Assembly (NCBI GenBank): GCA_963739335.1
Contig: CAVUAC010000044.1
Coordinates: forward strand, 95,364 to 159,363
DNA: 64,000 bases
Origin: UBA9647 sp963739335
GTDB taxonomy: Bacteria; Bacteroidota; Ignavibacteria; UBA10030
Direction: 5' to 3'
Positions within the stretch are counted from its first letter, which is position 1; each line of letters opens with the position of its first letter. The translations under genes and the position numbers were made by a program. The notes beneath the pieces were generated by a model. That model had not been told where the DNA came from. It did no database searches and saw only the letters and a list, made by a program, of their open reading frames with translations. Of this stretch, positions 28,640 to 37,580 are shown piece by piece.

Positions 28640-29110
28640 AAAAACTCTTCCACAAGAATAGTTGTCATTCCCGTACGTCTTCGCGTTTTGTGTTCGCTCT
28701 TTGAATCCCGCTAGGAAGCGGAATCCTTGAAAGCGGGACGTCCCGCTGTTGTAGAGGGGGAAAGCGCGTATCCAGGTCGTTAACTTCATGCGAGCAGGGG
28801 CAACCGTCGTGCTTGGTTCTGGATTCCTACCCGCACGTTTTAAGCGGGTATCCAGAACTCAGCTCCTTCCGGCCCTTACGCCTGTACCTGGATTCCCGAT
28901 TAAAACTTTCGGGAATGACAGGTACTCCTACATTCGGGAATGACATTATGCTTTCGCGAACGACATTCATTTTGTCATACCCGCACGTCGTAAGCGGGTA
29001 TCCAGGTCATGAACTTTCATGCGGCCAAGGTGAAACGCAAAGCTCTTTTTTGGACTCCCGATAGCATTCGGGAGTGACACCGACTTTTTGAGACGGGGTC
29101 TACACAGAAT
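28640..29110. repeat. Intergenic cluster of short palindromic repeats
   Basis: The gene-free stretch 28507-29149 is filled with variants of one unit. Clear copies with stems CCCGC...GCGGG: 28828-28855 (TACCCGCACGTTTTAAGCGG) and 28977-29003 (TACCCGCACGTCGTAAGCGG), both followed by GTATCCAG; degenerate ones at 28664-28715. Between them lie TTCGGGAATGACA-type units (about 28885-28950) and CCCGATAGCATTCGGGAGTG at 29057-29078. A further copy is at 48629-48661. These look like REP/MITE-type elements. No coding potential. Confidence 0.75.
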
Positions 29111-29149
29111 GCTTTGTTGGACAGAGTATCATTCTGTCCAACAAGAGAT

Positions 29150-29731
29150 TCACTTCCTTTTCCACGCTTCAAACAACTCCTCAAACTGCTCGGGCTGAAG
29201 CTTGCTCCTTTCATAGTCGCCATGCTTGAGCCGCTGACGGAGCGCTTCAAACAACGTGATCGCGCAGGCAACGGAGACATTGAGGCTTTGAATCATCCCG
29301 AACATCGGTATCCGAATGACACCATCGGCTTGCCGGGCAGCCTCATCCGAAACACCGCGATGCTCGTTGCCGAAAACGATTGCGACCTTCCTGGTGAGAT
29401 CGATCTCATACAGCGACTGACTCCGCTCATCAAGCCGTGTGGCATAGATGCGGAATCCGTCTTCGTGGAGCTGAGCGTAACATTCCGTGACGGTTTTGAA
29501 CTTCCGTCGCTCCACCCACTTCCCCGCACTTGCAGAGCTCTTCTTGCCGATCTTGGGGAAGGCCTCACTATTATAGAGCAGCTGCGCCTCCATCACACCT
29601 GCTGCGTCACACGAGCGAAGCATTGCACTGACGTTGTGCGGATCGTGAATATTCTCCATAACCACCGTCAGATCTGGCTGACGTTGGCGTAGAACAGATT
29701 CCAGCTTTGCTAGTCTGCGCTCACTCGCCAT
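29150..29731 (-). CDS. trmH: tRNA (guanosine-2'-O)-methyltransferase TrmH
   Basis: A SPOUT-fold enzyme that methylates the ribose of G18 in tRNA with S-adenosylmethionine. 193 residues. The opening RQRQPDLTVVMENIHDPHNV with the catalytic Asn/Arg region SAMLRSCDAAGV is TrmH-like; motif 2 VFGNEHRGVSDEA and motif 3 IPMFGMIQSLNVSVACAI form the knotted SAM site. It overlaps the EamA gene stop by 11 bases and ends the TPR-EamA-trmH run. Confidence 0.94.
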   Translation of the reverse strand: MASERRLAKLESVLRQRQPDLTVVMENIHDPHNVSAMLRSCDAAGVMEAQLLYNSEAFPKIGKKSSASAGKWVERRKFKTVTECYAQLHEDGFRIYATRLDERSQSLYEIDLTRKVAIVFGNEHRGVSDEAARQADGVIRIPMFGMIQSLNVSVACAITLFEALRQRLKHGDYERSKLQPEQFEELFEAWKRK

Positions 29732-30653
29732 GGCGTTGGCCTCTCAACATTCTCTCAAAAGGGCTTCGCCACACCTGCAGCAAAAGAACGGAACCCACAA
29801 CCCCTGCGCCTCCCACGATCTGAACACCATTGATCGACTCACCGAGCGCGATCCAGGCAACGATGATGGCAACAACCGGTTCAAGAGTGGTGACAATCCC
29901 GGCAGTTGATGCCTCAAGAAGCTTCAGGCCCTTTGCGAAAAAAATGTAAGGAAGAAGGATCGAGACGACAGCGAAGCCGAGGAAGATCGCCCAATCTCCG
30001 GACCCATAGCCTTTGGCAGCGATGGCCCACGGAGGATTAATGAACAGCCAGAACAGCGTTGCGAAGCCCAGCGCAGCCACGAGCATCGTCCAGACGGCAT
30101 AGTGACGAAGCATTCTCTTTGAAAAGACTAGCATGAACGCGTAACAGATCATGGAGGCTGGAGCGCTGAGCAGGGACCAACCGCTGAGCTTGACGTCGCG
30201 CAAGGAACCTCCGCTCACCGCCAGGAAACACCCGCAGATTGCCAGCAGCAAAGACAGAACCTTGATGCCGGTGAACTCCTCTTCTTTGCTGATGAGGACC
30301 GCGTAGATCATGACGAACACAGGAGCGACATTCTGGACGAGAATGGCCGTCGCAACCGTGGATTCTTTAACCGTGAAGTAGTATGTGAAGTTCGTCGTCG
30401 CGATGCCGACGACCCCGATCAGGGCAAATTTGTACAGCTCCCGGAGTTGGATGCGAAACACGGTTCTGTCGGTAACCAGGAAATAGGCGGCGAGGAGGAG
30501 AAACGAAAGCGACGAACGCGTCTGAGTAATAATCAGCGGATCGTAGCGCGTCAGGAACAGGTATTTCGCGAGGGACGCTGACCCACCCCAGAGTGACACC
30601 GCCAGGACGATGAATATAATCCCGCGGGAGGAGGCGCGGTCAATTGAGGTCAT
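29721..30653 (-). CDS. EamA/DMT-superfamily transporter
   Basis: Ten-helix drug/metabolite transporter of about 310 residues with two EamA halves: first GIIFIVLAVSLWGGSASLAK to about residue 140, second WSLLSAPASMICYAFMLVFS to the end, each with the glycine/proline pattern of the fold (TTLEPVVAIIVAWIALGE). I use the ATG at 30653 (MTSIDRAS), since 21 further upstream codons are polar and overlap the preceding gene more deeply. The substrate is unknown; family members export amino acids or metabolites. Confidence 0.88.
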   Translation of the reverse strand: MTSIDRASSRGIIFIVLAVSLWGGSASLAKYLFLTRYDPLIITQTRSSLSFLLLAAYFLVTDRTVFRIQLRELYKFALIGVVGIATTNFTYYFTVKESTVATAILVQNVAPVFVMIYAVLISKEEEFTGIKVLSLLLAICGCFLAVSGGSLRDVKLSGWSLLSAPASMICYAFMLVFSKRMLRHYAVWTMLVAALGFATLFWLFINPPWAIAAKGYGSGDWAIFLGFAVVSILLPYIFFAKGLKLLEASTAGIVTTLEPVVAIIVAWIALGESINGVQIVGGAGVVGSVLLLQVWRSPFERMLRGQRHGE

Positions 30654-31260
30654 TCGGAGTTTTGGGTCGATCTGTGTTCTCGGCGAGGTCGCGATAGTAC
30701 TTGCTCTGTTCTTCATCGCCGATAAGGTGATACAGGTGCGAGAGGCGCGTGAGAATCACTTTTTTGTTATTCACGTGATCCAGACCGCTCTTCAGGAGAT
30801 CGAGGAGCACGTCAATCGGCGGAATGTTCAGATCGGGATCGTAGCAGTCGCACGCGTCGAGATAGGGATCAGAAGCACTCGGCCGGGCCTCGGCTGCTTT
30901 GCGATAGTACTTAATCGCCAGCTCAAAGTTGTCGTACGACGAATAGGTGACCTCGAAAACGCTCGCCAGCCACATGTAGATATCATACGCGATTCCCTGG
31001 AATTCTCTCGCCAGCTTTTCACCGAAGAGGCAGAGCTCATCCGGACCGAGAGAGTGGTTCCAGAAAAGAAGGCGGTAGAGCTCGACATCCTGGAGACGCT
31101 GCGCGATGGCGTCTTCGAACGCGTCGAAGAGTTCATTGAAATCTGTGGAGTTAACGAATTTTGCGCGAATCTCTTCGGGTGTGTAGCGCGGGCATGAACA
31201 GTGTCCAATGCGCCGAGGCGCTCGAGAATCTAGGAAGTCGGGTGAGAATTCCTCAGAAAG
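30640..31260 (-). CDS. TPR-like helical protein, start uncertain
   Basis: The frame is open from about 31305 to 30640. Coding character is clear from CSCPRYTPEEIRAKFVNSTD and ELFDAFEDAIAQRLQDVELY through GEKLAREFQGIAYDIYMWLA, then TPR-like ELAIKYYRKAAEARPSASDP and LTRLSHLYHLIGDEEQSKYY. The first in-frame ATG (30975) is in the middle of conserved-looking sequence, and no ATG, GTG or TTG is found upstream in frame, so either the start is unusual or an indel lies near 31200-31260. It overlaps the EamA start. Probably a cytoplasmic scaffold protein; I do not know its role. Confidence 0.6.
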   Translation of the reverse strand, partial: LSEEFSPDFLDSRAPRRIGHCSCPRYTPEEIRAKFVNSTDFNELFDAFEDAIAQRLQDVELYRLLFWNHSLGPDELCLFGEKLAREFQGIAYDIYMWLASVFEVTYSSYDNFELAIKYYRKAAEARPSASDPYLDACDCYDPDLNIPPIDVLLDLLKSGLDHVNNKKVILTRLSHLYHLIGDEEQSKYYRDLAENTDRPKTPNDLN

Positions 31261-31588
31261 TAAGAAAAGCCTATGTGAAAGGCAAGAAAGCAGAGGATTC
31301 CCAGCTCAACCTCAATTTGTATTAGGCTCTCTGTCCACCTTCGATTGACAATTCGGTTCCTTCTTACCAGGGTTGGAAGTCTCGTCGAGATGAAGCACAG
31401 ACACGAACGAGTGGGCCGCCTCTCTTCGTACACTGTGATGCAACACACATGACATGATTCGTTGCTTGATATTGAGCTCCATATTTCACTAACTATATGC
31501 GGAGCTATAGCACCGTTAGGGTAGTAATCAACGACTCAATGTTTTCAACAGGTGATGCAACGAGAAGCTCACCACAGGGAGGTTTGTC
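31261..31588. other. Intergenic region with a possible promoter
   Basis: No gene supported. TTG at 31472-31474, then 19 bases and TATATG (31494-31499), is a weak promoter candidate for the secreted PPC-repeat protein. Confidence 0.3.
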
Positions 31589-33439
31589 ATGATTCGAACT
31601 TCATTGGTACTCGCTCTCATTCTCCTCTCATCGGCGCTCACGTTCGCCCAAGGCACGAGTATCGCGACCGCCACTCCAGTGTTGCCTTCCGGAAGTGTCA
31701 GTTCGTCTATGGACGACAATTCCCACGACCACTACTGGAAGGTCACGACAACTGCAAATGGTTACCTGCGGGTGCAGATCAATTCCACGGCCTCGGTAGG
31801 CAATTTCGATGTCGACATGAGCATCTATGATGTCGACGGCACAGCATACATCACCGGTGATGCCCAAACCGGGCCTTACTCAGAGGCGTTTGCCTTTCTG
31901 AAGCCGGGCACGTATTACATTCGTGCATACAGAGGGGGCGGAACCTCAGGATCGTATACCATTACCAACACATTCACATCACCCAGCAGAGCCGTTGACT
32001 CGGAACCGAATGACTCGCCTGCGACAGCTCTGCCCCTGAACCCGACGGGCATATCGACAGGATACTTGGGATTCTACGGCTCAGGCACCACGGATCTGAA
32101 TGACTACTGGAAAATTACGACGACTCAGGATGGTTGGTTGCGTGTACAGATCCGGAACGACTCGCTGGATCTTCGCGATGATAGAACAATATTTGACGTC
32201 GATATGTCTCTCTACGACATAGATACCACGACCTATATCACTGGGGACTCCCGAACCGGGACGTTCTCTCAGGCTGCGGCTTACCTGCGACCCGGCACCT
32301 ATTATGTCAGGGCATACAGAGGGATCGGAAGGGCGGGAAGCTACGAGATCAGGTCGGACTTCTTCGCAGCTCCGAGAACGAACGATCCTGAACCGAACGA
32401 CACGTATCAGACCGCATCTGCTGCGGCAGTCAATTCATTCGTTACGGGTCATCTCGGATATTATTCGAATGGATTAACGGACCTCAGTGATTACTGGAAG
32501 TTTACTCTTCCAGGAGACGGGAAGGTCGTCGTCCAGATCGCGAACGACTCACTTGACCAATCCGGTGCTGTTTTCGACGTCGACTTCTCTGTTTACGATT
32601 CGGATGGAAGTACCTACATCACTGGCAACTCGTCCACAGGGAACTACTCGGAAGCAACTTCGTTCTTGAAGGCGGGAACATACTATGTAAGAGCGTATCG
32701 CGGAATCGGCAGTGCAGGCAGCTACGCACTGACGGTCAATCACACTCCTCCGGCGCTCGCTGACGATGGGACCGGCAATGAGACAATTGCAGGCGCGAAG
32801 CTTCTGACATACGGTACGGCCAGCACTGGACATCTCGGGTATTATGGGAATGGCACCACCAACAGTCAGGACTACTGGAAACTTGTTGCTCCATCGACTG
32901 ACACAATCTACGTTCACATCGTCTCGGATGCCGAGGTTGATGTCGACTTGTCAGTCTATGAATCCAATGGCAGCACCTATATAACCGGAGATTCGAGAAT
33001 CGGAATCGCTTCCAAGGCTTCATTCAAGGCCACTGCCGGCAACACATACTACGTTCGAGCGTATCGTGGCGGGGGATATGCTGGTTCGTACTCTATTGTC
33101 GGACAGAGATCGGGCGTCCTGCTCGGAATCGAAGAGCGCTCGGACAATCCACCCCCGCCGTCTCAATTTGCGCTGGATCAGAATTACCCGAACCCGTTCA
33201 ATCCGTCGACGACGATTCGCTACAGCCTGCCGGAACAAGAGAAAGTACGGGTATCTGTCTATTCTGTTCTCGGGCAAGAGATCGCCGTGCTGGTGAACGG
33301 CACACAATCACCCTCCGCCTATACAGTCAGCTGGAACGGGAGGGACCATCAAGGCGTGGAGATGCCCAGCGGAGTGTACCTTATCCGGCTGCAGGCTGGA
33401 GACAAACAGATTGTGAAAAAGGCGATGTTAGTTCGGTAG
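31589..33439 (+). CDS. Secreted protein with four PPC-like repeats and a type IX sorting domain
   Basis: 616 residues. Signal peptide MIRTSLVLALILLSSALTFA. Four tandem beta-sandwich repeats of about 110 residues (roughly 22-125, 135-245, 255-365, 385-490), each with a D-x-DYWK strand, a VDxSxYDxDGxxYITGDxxTG core and the ending PGTYYVRAYRG-x-GxAGSY; these resemble bacterial pre-peptidase C-terminal domains. A linker leads to the type IX C-terminal domain: FALDQNYPNPFNPSTTIRYS, VYSVLGQEIAVLV, GVYLIRLQAG and the basic end KKAMLVR. No catalytic domain is present, so an adhesin or binding protein at the cell surface is likely. GGGAGG precedes the ATG. The repeats are very similar to each other, pointing to recent internal duplication. 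Confidence 0.88.
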   Translation: MIRTSLVLALILLSSALTFAQGTSIATATPVLPSGSVSSSMDDNSHDHYWKVTTTANGYLRVQINSTASVGNFDVDMSIYDVDGTAYITGDAQTGPYSEAFAFLKPGTYYIRAYRGGGTSGSYTITNTFTSPSRAVDSEPNDSPATALPLNPTGISTGYLGFYGSGTTDLNDYWKITTTQDGWLRVQIRNDSLDLRDDRTIFDVDMSLYDIDTTTYITGDSRTGTFSQAAAYLRPGTYYVRAYRGIGRAGSYEIRSDFFAAPRTNDPEPNDTYQTASAAAVNSFVTGHLGYYSNGLTDLSDYWKFTLPGDGKVVVQIANDSLDQSGAVFDVDFSVYDSDGSTYITGNSSTGNYSEATSFLKAGTYYVRAYRGIGSAGSYALTVNHTPPALADDGTGNETIAGAKLLTYGTASTGHLGYYGNGTTNSQDYWKLVAPSTDTIYVHIVSDAEVDVDLSVYESNGSTYITGDSRIGIASKASFKATAGNTYYVRAYRGGGYAGSYSIVGQRSGVLLGIEERSDNPPPPSQFALDQNYPNPFNPSTTIRYSLPEQEKVRVSVYSVLGQEIAVLVNGTQSPSAYTVSWNGRDHQGVEMPSGVYLIRLQAGDKQIVKKAMLVR

Positions 33440-33503
33440 GATTGTCGATTTGAAAAACCAAACGCGGGTCTGAAGTACTCAGGGTCCTGCTTCTACGCAC
33501 AGA

Positions 33504-33540
33504 AAGAGTCACGGGAGAGCTCGTGACTCTTCTATTTTTT
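33504..33540 (+). terminator. Terminator after the PPC-repeat gene
   Basis: AAGAGTCACG, a short loop, CGTGACTCTT followed by CTATTTTTT. It overlaps the 3' end of the convergent receiver gene. Confidence 0.75.
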
Positions 33541-33891
33541 CATAACTTGCCCCATTACTTCCAAGAGCTTCGCGATCGTGAACGGTTTCTCCAGGTATTC
33601 AACCGTGATGTCGGAATTCCATGCCCCCGCCGCAGCGGCTGCACTCGTCATCAAGATCACAGGAATCGAGGCGGTCGCTGGATACTGTTGAAGTTCCTCC
33701 ACCATCATAAACCCGTTCATATTATCCATCTGCACATCGCTCAGGATGACATCCGGCTTGTGCCTCGCGGCCAGATCCACCCCCTCAAGACCATCCACTG
33801 CCTCGAAGACCGCATACCCTTTCAGCTTCAATTGACTCGCAAGCGACTTACGGAAGGAATCCTCGTCGTCGACAACTAGGATTTTTTTCAT
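33532..33891 (-). CDS. Single-domain response regulator
   Basis: A CheY-like receiver of 119 residues with no output domain. ILVVDDEDSF carries the acidic pair, the phospho-acceptor Asp is in DVILSDVQMDNMNG, the switch Thr/Ser in VILMTSAA and the invariant Lys in YLEKPFTIAK. An alanine-rich insertion (SAAAAAGAW) sits after the switch. The ATG at 33891 (MKKILVVDDE) is preferred over one 12 codons upstream. It may relay phosphate from one of the hybrid kinases here, but no cognate gene adjoins it. Confidence 0.9.
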   Translation of the reverse strand: MKKILVVDDEDSFRKSLASQLKLKGYAVFEAVDGLEGVDLAARHKPDVILSDVQMDNMNGFMMVEELQQYPATASIPVILMTSAAAAAGAWNSDITVEYLEKPFTIAKLLEVMGQVMKK

Positions 33892-33915
33892 GCAGTCCTC
33901 TTTGGTTTTGCTTCG

Positions 33916-33946
33916 AAAAAATACCAAATGGCGCAGCCAAAAGCAA
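33916..33946 (-). promoter_or_regulatory. Promoter for the response regulator
   Basis: TTG, 20 bases, TATTTTTT on the minus strand; leader about 20 bases. Confidence 0.5.
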
Positions 33947-34025
33947 GGAAGGTCCGCTGAGGAATCTCACATCCCGAGACAGGAAACGAGATGACCCTCT
34001 CTGAAGTGTGTCAAATCGATATGAG

Positions 34026-34561
34026 CTACTTGACAAGAACCATCGGCCTGATGGCCACCGATTGGCCGGCACGCAATTCGCAGAAGTACACACCGCTCGG
34101 AACACCCGCGGCGTCCCATCGGTACTCTGTAGACACCGGGCGGCTTGTATTCATGAATCAGTGTCGCCACTTCCCTTCCCAGAAGATCAAACACGCAAAT
34201 GGTCACAAATCCGAAATTCACAATTTCTGCCCGACCGCCAGGCAGGCGAAATTCGAGATTCGTCGTCGGATTAAATGGATTGGGATAGTTTTGTGACAGC
34301 GAAAATGTCAGAGGAATGCGATCCCCAGTCTGCTCGACATCGACAACAATGTTGTCCGCGCCTCCTGCTTCCTTGTAGCGAGCGGCAAATTCCTGCAGAT
34401 ATTGATTCGCGATGCGGTTGCTCTGAATGATAAGCGTGTTTTCGTTGTTGGAACTCTCGGCTGCACTCGATCAGTTGTGCGATCCCGTGATCACATATTG
34501 AGGGACCGTGCTGAGCTCCGCGTCAACCAGAGCATATTTGTGATGCCGGTGTAAGAATTCG
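34026..34561 (-). pseudogene. Remnant of a secreted phospholipase D-like protein with type IX sorting domain
   Basis: Only the 3' part of a gene survives. From about 34545 the minus strand encodes HRHHKYALVDAELSTVPQYV, then ITGSHN with TGA exactly where the family has Trp (GSHNWS), then SSAAESSNNENTLIIQSNRI and YLQEFAARYKEAGG, the second HxK half of a phospholipase D/nuclease fold. A sorting domain follows (SLSQNYPNPFNPTTNLEFR, VFDLLGREVATLI) and shifts frame near 34125, after which VPSGVYFCELRAGQSVAIRP ends at TAG 34026-34028. The first HxK half and signal peptide are missing; a stop lies at about 34555. Truncation plus nonsense plus frameshift indicate a dead gene. Confidence 0.75.
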
Positions 34562-34644
34562 AAGCATACTCGTTAGTTGAAACTAGAGAGAATCTGTCTC
34601 ACCTGCAATGAGACGAACCGAAACACTTTGGAGAATTCATATCG

Positions 34645-34675
34645 TTGGATTTCCACGCTTCATTCGCTATATTTT
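34645..34675 (+). promoter_or_regulatory. Promoter of the mutT-mutY-ogg operon, nearly leaderless
   Basis: TTG at 34645-34647, 20 bases, TATATTTT at 34668-34675, with the mutT ATG seven bases later, the same geometry as before lptF. Confidence 0.5.
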
Positions 34676-34682
34676 TGCAGAA

Positions 34683-35075
34683 ATGATACGCGCCGCCGTC
34701 GCCATACTTTCGAAAGACAAACGAGTTTTCGTTTGCCAGCGCAAGAAGAATACGCGCTATGCGCTGAAATGGGAATTCCCCGGCGGAAAGATCGAGTCGG
34801 GTGAGTCTGCCCTTGACTGTCTGAAGCGCGAATTGCGCGAAGAGCTCTCGATTGACATCAACGACGTCGACCGGACCGAATCGCAGGTGAACCGATACGA
34901 CGACGGAGGCGTCTTTGAAGTCACGTACTGCTACGTATCACGCTTTGCCGGCATTCCGACCAACAACACCTTCGAGCAGATCCGCTGGGTGACGATAACC
35001 GAACTGAAAGCCCTGGACATCCTCGAAGGGAACAAATCGGTCGTCGCAAACCTGAGCGAGAGTCTATTCGGCTGA
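34683..35075 (+). CDS. mutT: 8-oxo-dGTP diphosphatase, MutT-type Nudix hydrolase
   Basis: MutT cleaves 8-oxo-dGTP so that it is not built into DNA. 130 residues from the ATG at 34683 (MIRAAVAILSKDKRVFVCQR). The Nudix box is complete: GGKIESGESALDCLKRELRE followed by EL (GX5EX7REUXEE). WEFPGGK precedes it, as in MutT. Further upstream codons are not family-like. Seven bases separate its stop from mutY, so the two are one transcript. Confidence 0.88.
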   Translation: MIRAAVAILSKDKRVFVCQRKKNTRYALKWEFPGGKIESGESALDCLKRELREELSIDINDVDRTESQVNRYDDGGVFEVTYCYVSRFAGIPTNNTFEQIRWVTITELKALDILEGNKSVVANLSESLFG

Positions 35076-35082
35076 AAGGGAA

Positions 35083-36033
35083 ATGACAGCCAGGCGGAAG
35101 AAAAGACACGAAAAGATGCGACAAGCATCGCGGAGGACGATTCTTAAAGCCAGGATCAATACCACACTCCTGCGGTGGTATCAAAAGAATGGCCGCGAGC
35201 TCCCCTGGCGCGGAGAGCGTGATTCCTACCGCATCCTCCTTTCAGAGGTCATGCTGCAGCAGACGCAAGTCGCCCGGGTCCTCGAGAAATACCCCCTTTT
35301 CCTCGATCGATTCCCCACATTGAGACGACTCGCCCGCGCAAGAATCTCTGCAGTTATCAAAGCCTGGCGGGGAATGGGATACAATCATCGTGCTCTGCGC
35401 CTGCAGAAGCTTGCAAGAATTGTCGTCAACGACTTCAACAACAAGCTGCCAGAGAATATCAGCGAACTTATGAGTCTCCCGGGCGTTGGTCGTTATACCG
35501 CCCACGCTCTGGCCTGCTTCGCCTTCGGAAAAAACGTCGCTGTCGTCGACACGAACGTCGCGAGAGTTCTCAACCGATTGTATCCTCCGGCAAATCCGCG
35601 AACGTCTTCAAGGGATACCGATATCTGGCGCCTTGCTGAGAGGCATCTGCCCCGGCGGAACGCCCACGATTGGAACCAGGCTTTGATGGACCTTGGAGCG
35701 ACCACGTGCACGGCGGCAATACCTCGATGCGATGTCTGCCCTCTCAGCGAACTCTGTCCGAGCGCGCGCAGAGTCCCGCACAAGAAAGGTCATGCGAAAA
35801 GGATGGAACCTGGCCGCGACGGCATTCCAAACCGGATCTACCGCGGTAGGATTGTCGAAGTGTTGAGAAACCTGCGACCCGGAAGTTCGATTGCTTCTTC
35901 TATCCTGTCTCGAGCAGTGAAGACGGATTTCACAACGAGGGATCGCCGATGGTTCGAGGCCCTTTTGCGCTCACTTGAGCACGATGGCCTCGTCCAGCTT
36001 CACGGCGCAACAAGAGTATCATTGCCTGATTAG
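35083..36033 (+). CDS. mutY: A/G-specific adenine DNA glycosylase
   Basis: MutY removes adenine mispaired with 8-oxoguanine. 316 residues. Helix-hairpin-helix core: LSEVMLQQTQVARV (catalytic Glu), LPGVGRYTAHALACF (hairpin), VVDTNVARVLNRLY (catalytic Asp). The iron-sulphur ligands are in CTAAIPRCDVCPLSELC (CX6CX2CX5C). The C-terminal part is shorter than in E. coli MutY and I see no clear MutT-like recognition domain; instead a basic stretch (HKKGHAKRMEPGRDG) and a winged-helix-like end (SLEHDGLVQLHG). That makes 8-oxoG sensing by this copy open to question, though its neighbours fit the role. Confidence 0.9.
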   Translation: MTARRKKRHEKMRQASRRTILKARINTTLLRWYQKNGRELPWRGERDSYRILLSEVMLQQTQVARVLEKYPLFLDRFPTLRRLARARISAVIKAWRGMGYNHRALRLQKLARIVVNDFNNKLPENISELMSLPGVGRYTAHALACFAFGKNVAVVDTNVARVLNRLYPPANPRTSSRDTDIWRLAERHLPRRNAHDWNQALMDLGATTCTAAIPRCDVCPLSELCPSARRVPHKKGHAKRMEPGRDGIPNRIYRGRIVEVLRNLRPGSSIASSILSRAVKTDFTTRDRRWFEALLRSLEHDGLVQLHGATRVSLPD

Positions 36034-36041
36034 TTCGCCAC

Positions 36042-36683
36042 ATGAAAACAGCGTCACTCCAGGAACAACGTCTTCAGCTCAGAGGGCTGCACGCATCGAG
36101 GCAGGCAGCAATCCGACGCCGACTCGAAGACTTTCATGCAATCAGGCCTGACCAGTACTTCTTTGAGATGGTGTACTGCATGCTGACGCCACAGACGAGC
36201 GCCGAGAACGCAGAGAAGGTTGTGGTGCAGCTGCAAATGATGTCATTCGACACGGCCCCTGTCGATCCCGAACCGGTCCTCCGCAATCGGAGCACCTACA
36301 TTCGCTTTCACAAGACGAAGTCGAAGCACCTGCTGAAGCTCAAGGAGAATTTCCCGGAGATCCTCCGGGTGCTCACCGGAAGAACTGATCCCGTAGAATT
36401 GCGAGAGTGGCTCGTGAAGAATGTGAAGGGATTGGGATACAAAGAAGCGACACATTTCCTGCGCAACATCGGCAAGAACGGCGGGCTCGCCATTCTCGAC
36501 CGGCATATTCTCAGGAACCTCAGACGATTCGGCGCGGTCCGTTCATTGCCGAAATCCCTCTCCCGGAGGCAGTACCTTTCAATAGAGAGATGCTTCATGA
36601 GTTTTTCGCAACGCATCGGCATTCCACTCGATGAGCTCGACCTCGTGTTCTGGAGTATGGAGACGGGGGTCATCAGGAAATGA
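36042..36683 (+). CDS. ogg: 8-oxoguanine DNA glycosylase/lyase, Ogg2-like
   Basis: A helix-hairpin-helix base-excision glycosylase of 213 residues of the archaeal/thermotogal N-glycosylase/DNA lyase type. EMVYCMLTPQTSAENAEK matches the family's N-terminal helix; VKGLGYKEATHFLRNIG is the hairpin with the Schiff-base lysine (GYK-EA); LAILDRHILRNLRRFG carries the catalytic Asp (LDRHI). LDLVFWSMETGVIRK is the characteristic end. It lies eight bases after mutY. Together with mutT this makes a compact set covering nucleotide-pool cleaning, 8-oxoG removal and A:8-oxoG repair. Confidence 0.88.
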   Translation: MKTASLQEQRLQLRGLHASRQAAIRRRLEDFHAIRPDQYFFEMVYCMLTPQTSAENAEKVVVQLQMMSFDTAPVDPEPVLRNRSTYIRFHKTKSKHLLKLKENFPEILRVLTGRTDPVELREWLVKNVKGLGYKEATHFLRNIGKNGGLAILDRHILRNLRRFGAVRSLPKSLSRRQYLSIERCFMSFSQRIGIPLDELDLVFWSMETGVIRK

Positions 36684-37580
36684 AAAGGACGAACAACGAA
36701 GTACAAAGGACAAAGTAAGGGTAAGGAAGAGAATCCGTTCTGTCCTATGAGAGAGACTTGCAAATCAAGCTTTTGGTGCTGGGCTCAGGAAGGATGCGCA
36801 GGCATCGCTGTCATATCGATTTGCGGACACGCCCCCGGGCTGGTGAACGTCATTGCTGCGTACGGGGCAATGAATTCGAACGCGTTAATTCGACCCGCAT
36901 TCGGATGGGCTGCCTCCCGCCGCATCCGACGCCTCCGTTCAACTATTAGATCGTTTCTTCCCCGGAAAGACTGCGGGACGTGTTTACCAACCACTGCCAA
37001 GTGTTACAAAATGGTACACTGACTCATCTCGACCCACTGACTGAGATTGAGCCAATCTCATTCACCCACCCTTCGGCATTATGGCAGCGGCTCTCACTTC
37101 CGGGAGCTTATCGTTATCGCCGCATATGTTTGAGGGAAGGACCGGGGAGATGGAATGCAGAACCATTCGATATCCGTGCCGCTGTGAGCGCCTTGGGCCT
37201 TTCTCGAAGTTGAGTTTGCCTCCTATGGCTCCATCATACTCGGCTCCACTGTCCTGTCGAGCGAGGATTACTGATTGAAAAGGACCTTACTTGAGAAGGG
37301 AGAAGGATGTTGTCCTCCTGAGGATTGTCGCAATATGACTGCAGGGCAGAGGCAGGTAAACCCATACCTAGGAGATATTTGATTTTTATGATGATATTGA
37401 CAATATTACTGGCGCGCGGAAAATTTGACGCGGCGGCCGTTCGCACCCCGGAGCAATAGGTGCCTTCGCAGCCGCCTTGTGATAGCCGCAGGGGACGCGG
37501 CATACATATTGCTGAATCTGTACATTGAGGGCAAAGGCTATCTTCAAAAGATTCTGACCAATTGTCGATTGGATTGACCT
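36684..37580. other. 897-base region without a supported gene
   Basis: Short open frames on both strands lack family features, good starts or consistent codon use. 36684-36720 is a purine-rich tract. I recognise no insertion sequence, RNA gene or regulatory element. It might hold a decayed gene or an orphan. Confidence 0.4.

Noticed and set aside
34465..34470. TGA as a tryptophan codon
   Set aside because: Several intact genes end in TGA (the lptF stop overlaps the lptG start, for instance), and Trp is TGG throughout the conserved genes. The phospholipase D case is a dead gene.
36900..36970. Integron-type recombination site near AACTATTAGATC
   Set aside because: There is no paired core site of the right spacing and no integrase, so the match is too short to hold.
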